A stretch of 7,612 bases of DNA, taken from Hyphomicrobiales bacterium. GTDB lineage: Bacteria; Pseudomonadota; Alphaproteobacteria; Rhizobiales; Aestuariivirgaceae. The translations under genes and the position numbers were made by a program. The DNA is taken from positions 1-7,612 of the forward strand of contig JANYGE010000083.1 in the NCBI GenBank assembly GCA_025362535.1, given 5' to 3'. Of the stretch, positions 5,168 through 7,612 are shown in pieces; position 1 is the stretch's first letter, and the number at the start of each line of letters is the position of its first letter. The notes below the pieces were generated by a model that did not search any database, was not told where the DNA came from, and saw only the letters and a list, made by a program, of their open reading frames with translations.

Positions 5168-7612
5168 TCATACATAAGCCCCATGGCAGTGCTTGAACTT
5201 CTTGCCTGAGCCACAAGGGCAATCATCATTGCGGCCCACTTTGCCCCAGGTTTCTGGCTTTTTGGGATCAAAGCTGGCGGCAGCGATTGCAGCAGCTCCA
5301 AGTGCCGCAGAACCCAGCATAGGCAGGCCTTCGCCCACATCATCTTGACCAGTGCTGGCATCAACATGATGAGCCTCCATAGGTGGTAATGGCGTTTCGT
5401 CCGGCAGTTCTTCTCCTTGCTCACCAAACTGAATTTCAACCCGCATCAATTGACCCGTCACTGCTTCTTTCAGCCTTGTCACCATGTCTGAGAACAGCGT
5501 GAAGCCTTCAGTTTTATATTCATTGAGCGGATCGCGCTGGCCATAGCCACGCAAGTGAATCACCTGGCGCAAATAATCAACCGCCACGATATGCTCGCGC
5601 CACAAGCGGTCAAGCGTTTGCAGCAGCACCGATTTTTCCACCTGTTTCATAATATCGGGGGAATATTTCTCGCGCTTGTCACCATAGTATTTGTCTGTGG
5701 TCGACGTCACACGCTCGCGAATTTCCTCATCCGCAATGCCTTCTTCCTTGGCCCATTCATCAACTGGAAAATCAATCGCCACGGCATCACGCAAACGGTC
5801 ACGCAAACCTTTCGCGTCCCACTGTTCAGCATAGGCGTTTTCTGGAATGTGCTTGGAAATCAATTCACCAATAATATCATGGCGCATGTCATCTACGGTT
5901 TCAGAAATTTCTTCGCCATTCATAATGCCAACGCGCTGATCAAAAATCGCCTTGCGTTGATCATTCATCACATTGTCGAACTTCAGCAGGTTTTTGCGAA
6001 TATCAAAATTGCGCGCTTCAACTTTCTGCTGGGCTTTTTCGAGAGCCTTATTGATCCATGATGAAATAATCGCTTCACCCTCTTTCAGGCCAAGCTTTTG
6101 CAACATACCGTCCAAACGCTCAGATCCGAAAATACGCATCAAATCATCTTGCAGCGAGAGATAGAAGCGTGATTGCCCAGGATCACCTTGGCGACCTGAA
6201 CGACCACGCAACTGATTATCAATGCGGCGGCTTTCATGGCGTTCGGTGCCGATCACAAACAAGCCGCCACCCTCAAGCACGGTTTGCTTATGAGCTTCAA
6301 TCTCATCTTTTATCTTGGCAATGCGGCGCTCACGTTCAGCTCCTTCAGGCACATCACCAAGTTCCGTGGCAATGCGCATATCCAAATTGCCACCAAGCTT
6401 AATATCAGTACCACGACCTGCCATGTTGGTGGCGATAGTTACAGCGCCAGGTGCACCTGCTTGCGCAATAATCGTAGCTTCCTGCTCATGGAAACGCGCA
6501 TTCAATACATTGTGCTCAATGTTTTGTGCCTTAAGCATAGCGGAAATTTCTTCCGATTTTTCAATCGATGTCGTGCCCACCAAAACTGGTTGGCCGCGCG
6601 CCCGTGCAGCACGGATGGTATCGCTGATGGCTGCGTATTTTTCCTTGGCTGTACGATAAACTTCGTCGTCTTCATCTTTGCGCGCGACTGGAACATTGGT
6701 TGGAATCTCGATGACTTCCAAACCATAGATATCCTGGAACTCATCAGCCTCAGTCAAGGCCGTGCCGGTCATGCCTGCGAGTTTCTTATACATGCGGAAA
6801 TAATTTTGGAATGTGACAGATGCCATGGTCACATTTTCCGGCTGCACAGTCACATGCTCTTTGGCTTCGATAGCTTGATGCAGCCCATCAGAATAACGCC
6901 GCCCCGTCATCATGCGGCCAGTAAATTCATCGATGATTACAACTTCGTCATCCTTGACAATATAGTCCTTGTCTTTTTGAAACAGCGTGTGCGCACGTAA
7001 AGCCTGTTGGATGTGATGCACAATGCCAATATTGGCGGCATCATACATTGAGCCACCTTTCATAACGCCTGCAGAAGTAAGCAGTTGCTCTAGATGTTCA
7101 TTCCCAGCTTCAGTCAGTGTGACCTGACGCTGCTTTTCATCAAGTTCAAAATCAGCCGCCACCAACATTGGAATAAAGCGATCCAGCGAATTATAAAGGC
7201 CGGACTGATCTTCCGACGGACCAGAAATAATCAGCGGGGTTCGCGCTTCATCAATCAGAATGGAATCGACTTCATCGACAATTGCAAAATGATGTCCGCG
7301 CTGCACCATTTCATTCAAATGATACTTCATGTTGTCACGCAAGTAGTCAAAGCCCAACTCATTGTTGGTGCCATAAGTTACATCGCAAGCATAAGCCTCA
7401 CGGCGCTGCGCATCATCAAGGCCATGAACAATAACGCCCGTGGTCAAGCCTAGAAAGCCATAAACCTTAGCCATCCAAGCCGAGTCGCGCTTGGCCAGAT
7501 AGTCATTGACTGTCACCACATGTACGCCCTTGCCTTCAAGCGCATTCAGATAAACTGGTAACGTGGCCACCAAAGTTTTGCCTTCACCGGTTTTCATTTC
7601 TGAAATCATACC
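5168..7612 (-). CDS. secA: Preprotein translocase ATPase SecA (N-terminus outside the window)
   Basis: SecA is the cytosolic/membrane-peripheral motor that drives unfolded preproteins through SecYEG. About 814 codons are visible; residues are numbered from the Met codon at 7609. That Met is internal: it sits in the motif that normally reads (I/V)[10 protein letters not shown], so some 97 N-terminal residues, including the Q motif, are missing beyond the right edge. Seen in order are Walker A TGEGKT (7-12), [20 protein letters not shown] (111-130, DEAD-type Walker B), the preprotein-crosslinking region (about 130-275), [14 protein letters not shown] (271-284), [14 protein letters not shown] (394-407), [13 protein letters not shown] (466-478), the scaffold and wing domains, and [29 protein letters not shown] (666-694). 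A linker with an Ala-rich run ([15 protein letters not shown], 765-779) leads to the zinc tail C797-x-C799...C808-H809, the SecB/phospholipid-binding element. It ends 14 bp from the fkbM stop, convergent. Confidence 0.98.
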   Translation of the reverse strand, partial: GMISEMKTGEGKTLVATLPVYLNALEGKGVHVVTVNDYLAKRDSAWMAKVYGFLGLTTGVIVHGLDDAQRREAYACDVTYGTNNELGFDYLRDNMKYHLNEMVQRGHHFAIVDEVDSILIDEARTPLIISGPSEDQSGLYNSLDRFIPMLVAADFELDEKQRQVTLTEAGNEHLEQLLTSAGVMKGGSMYDAANIGIVHHIQQALRAHTLFQKDKDYIVKDDEVVIIDEFTGRMMTGRRYSDGLHQAIEAKEHVTVQPENVTMASVTFQNYFRMYKKLAGMTGTALTEADEFQDIYGLEVIEIPTNVPVARKDEDDEVYRTAKEKYAAISDTIRAARARGQPVLVGTTSIEKSEEISAMLKAQNIEHNVLNARFHEQEATIIAQAGAPGAVTIATNMAGRGTDIKLGGNLDMRIATELGDVPEGAERERRIAKIKDEIEAHKQTVLEGGGLFVIGTERHESRRIDNQLRGRSGRQGDPGQSRFYLSLQDDLMRIFGSERLDGMLQKLGLKEGEAIISSWINKALEKAQQKVEARNFDIRKNLLKFDNVMNDQRKAIFDQRVGIMNGEEISETVDDMRHDIIGELISKHIPENAYAEQWDAKGLRDRLRDAVAIDFPVDEWAKEEGIADEEIRERVTSTTDKYYGDKREKYSPDIMKQVEKSVLLQTLDRLWREHIVAVDYLRQVIHLRGYGQRDPLNEYKTEGFTLFSDMVTRLKEAVTGQLMRVEIQFGEQGEELPDETPLPPMEAHHVDASTGQDDVGEGLPMLGSAALGAAAIAAASFDPKKPETWGKVGRNDDCPCGSGKKFKHCHGAYV

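Noticed and set aside
5083..5439. 118-codon minus-strand open frame across the fkbM/secA junction
   Set aside because: It is out of frame with secA, overlaps both real 3' ends and has no family features.
6236..7000. 254-codon plus-strand open frame inside secA
   Set aside because: It is wholly antisense to well-conserved secA sequence. Its Cys/His/Phe-rich translation is typical of a reverse-strand shadow.
7598..7609. The ATG at 7609 as the true SecA start
   Set aside because: It sits in the conserved segment just before Walker A (EMKTGEGKT). SecA normally has about 97 residues before this point, and the frame stays open to the window edge.

Overview
The window looks like a chromosomal core-gene neighbourhood of an alphaproteobacterium. 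LysC, UbiG, the DUF1178 protein, ComF, the complex I-assembly-type methyltransferase and SecA all read like alphaproteobacterial family members. The order lysC / ubiG / DUF1178 / carbon-nitrogen hydrolase / grxC / comF / methyltransferase, with secA close by, is one I associate with that class from memory. Base composition is moderate for most of the window, so I do not assign an order or genus.

Layout. Positions 1-293 (minus) hold the N-terminal 97 codons of aspartate kinase lysC, which runs off the left edge. A 110-bp divergent control region (294-403) separates it from ubiG (404-1156, plus), the O-methyltransferase of ubiquinone synthesis. ubiG converges, with only 2 bp between stop codons, on a four-gene minus-strand operon read from right to left: comF (2697-3488), grxC (2423-2683), a Nit1-type carbon-nitrogen hydrolase (1596-2426) and a DUF1178 zinc-ribbon protein (1159-1599). 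Two joints of the operon are stop/start overlaps (ATGA and TTGA). At 3486-3489 the comF start codon overlaps head-to-head with the start codon of a plus-strand methyltransferase-fold gene (3487-4314) that resembles the complex I assembly factor NDUFAF5. A 44-bp AT-rich gap and an AT-rich FkbM-type methyltransferase gene (4359-5153) follow. The FkbM gene has quite different composition and is probably a horizontally acquired insert. Finally secA (5168 to the right edge, minus) converges on it. SecA is complete at its C-terminus, including the zinc-binding tail, but lacks about 97 N-terminal residues, which lie beyond the window.

How the genes relate. Most are housekeeping genes: aspartate-family amino acid synthesis (lysC), respiratory quinone synthesis (ubiG), probable complex I maturation (NDUFAF5-like) and protein export (secA). 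Within the minus-strand operon, a glutaredoxin sits next to an amidase of the type that hydrolyses deaminated glutathione, which suggests a shared thiol/glutathione theme. I see no phage, IS element, tRNA, rRNA, CRISPR array or defence system. No clearly novel system is visible. The points most worth a second look are the overlapping divergent start codons at 3486-3489, the loss of the glycine-rich SAM motif in the NDUFAF5-like protein, the foreign-looking FkbM gene, and the terminator-like hairpin in the lysC leader.
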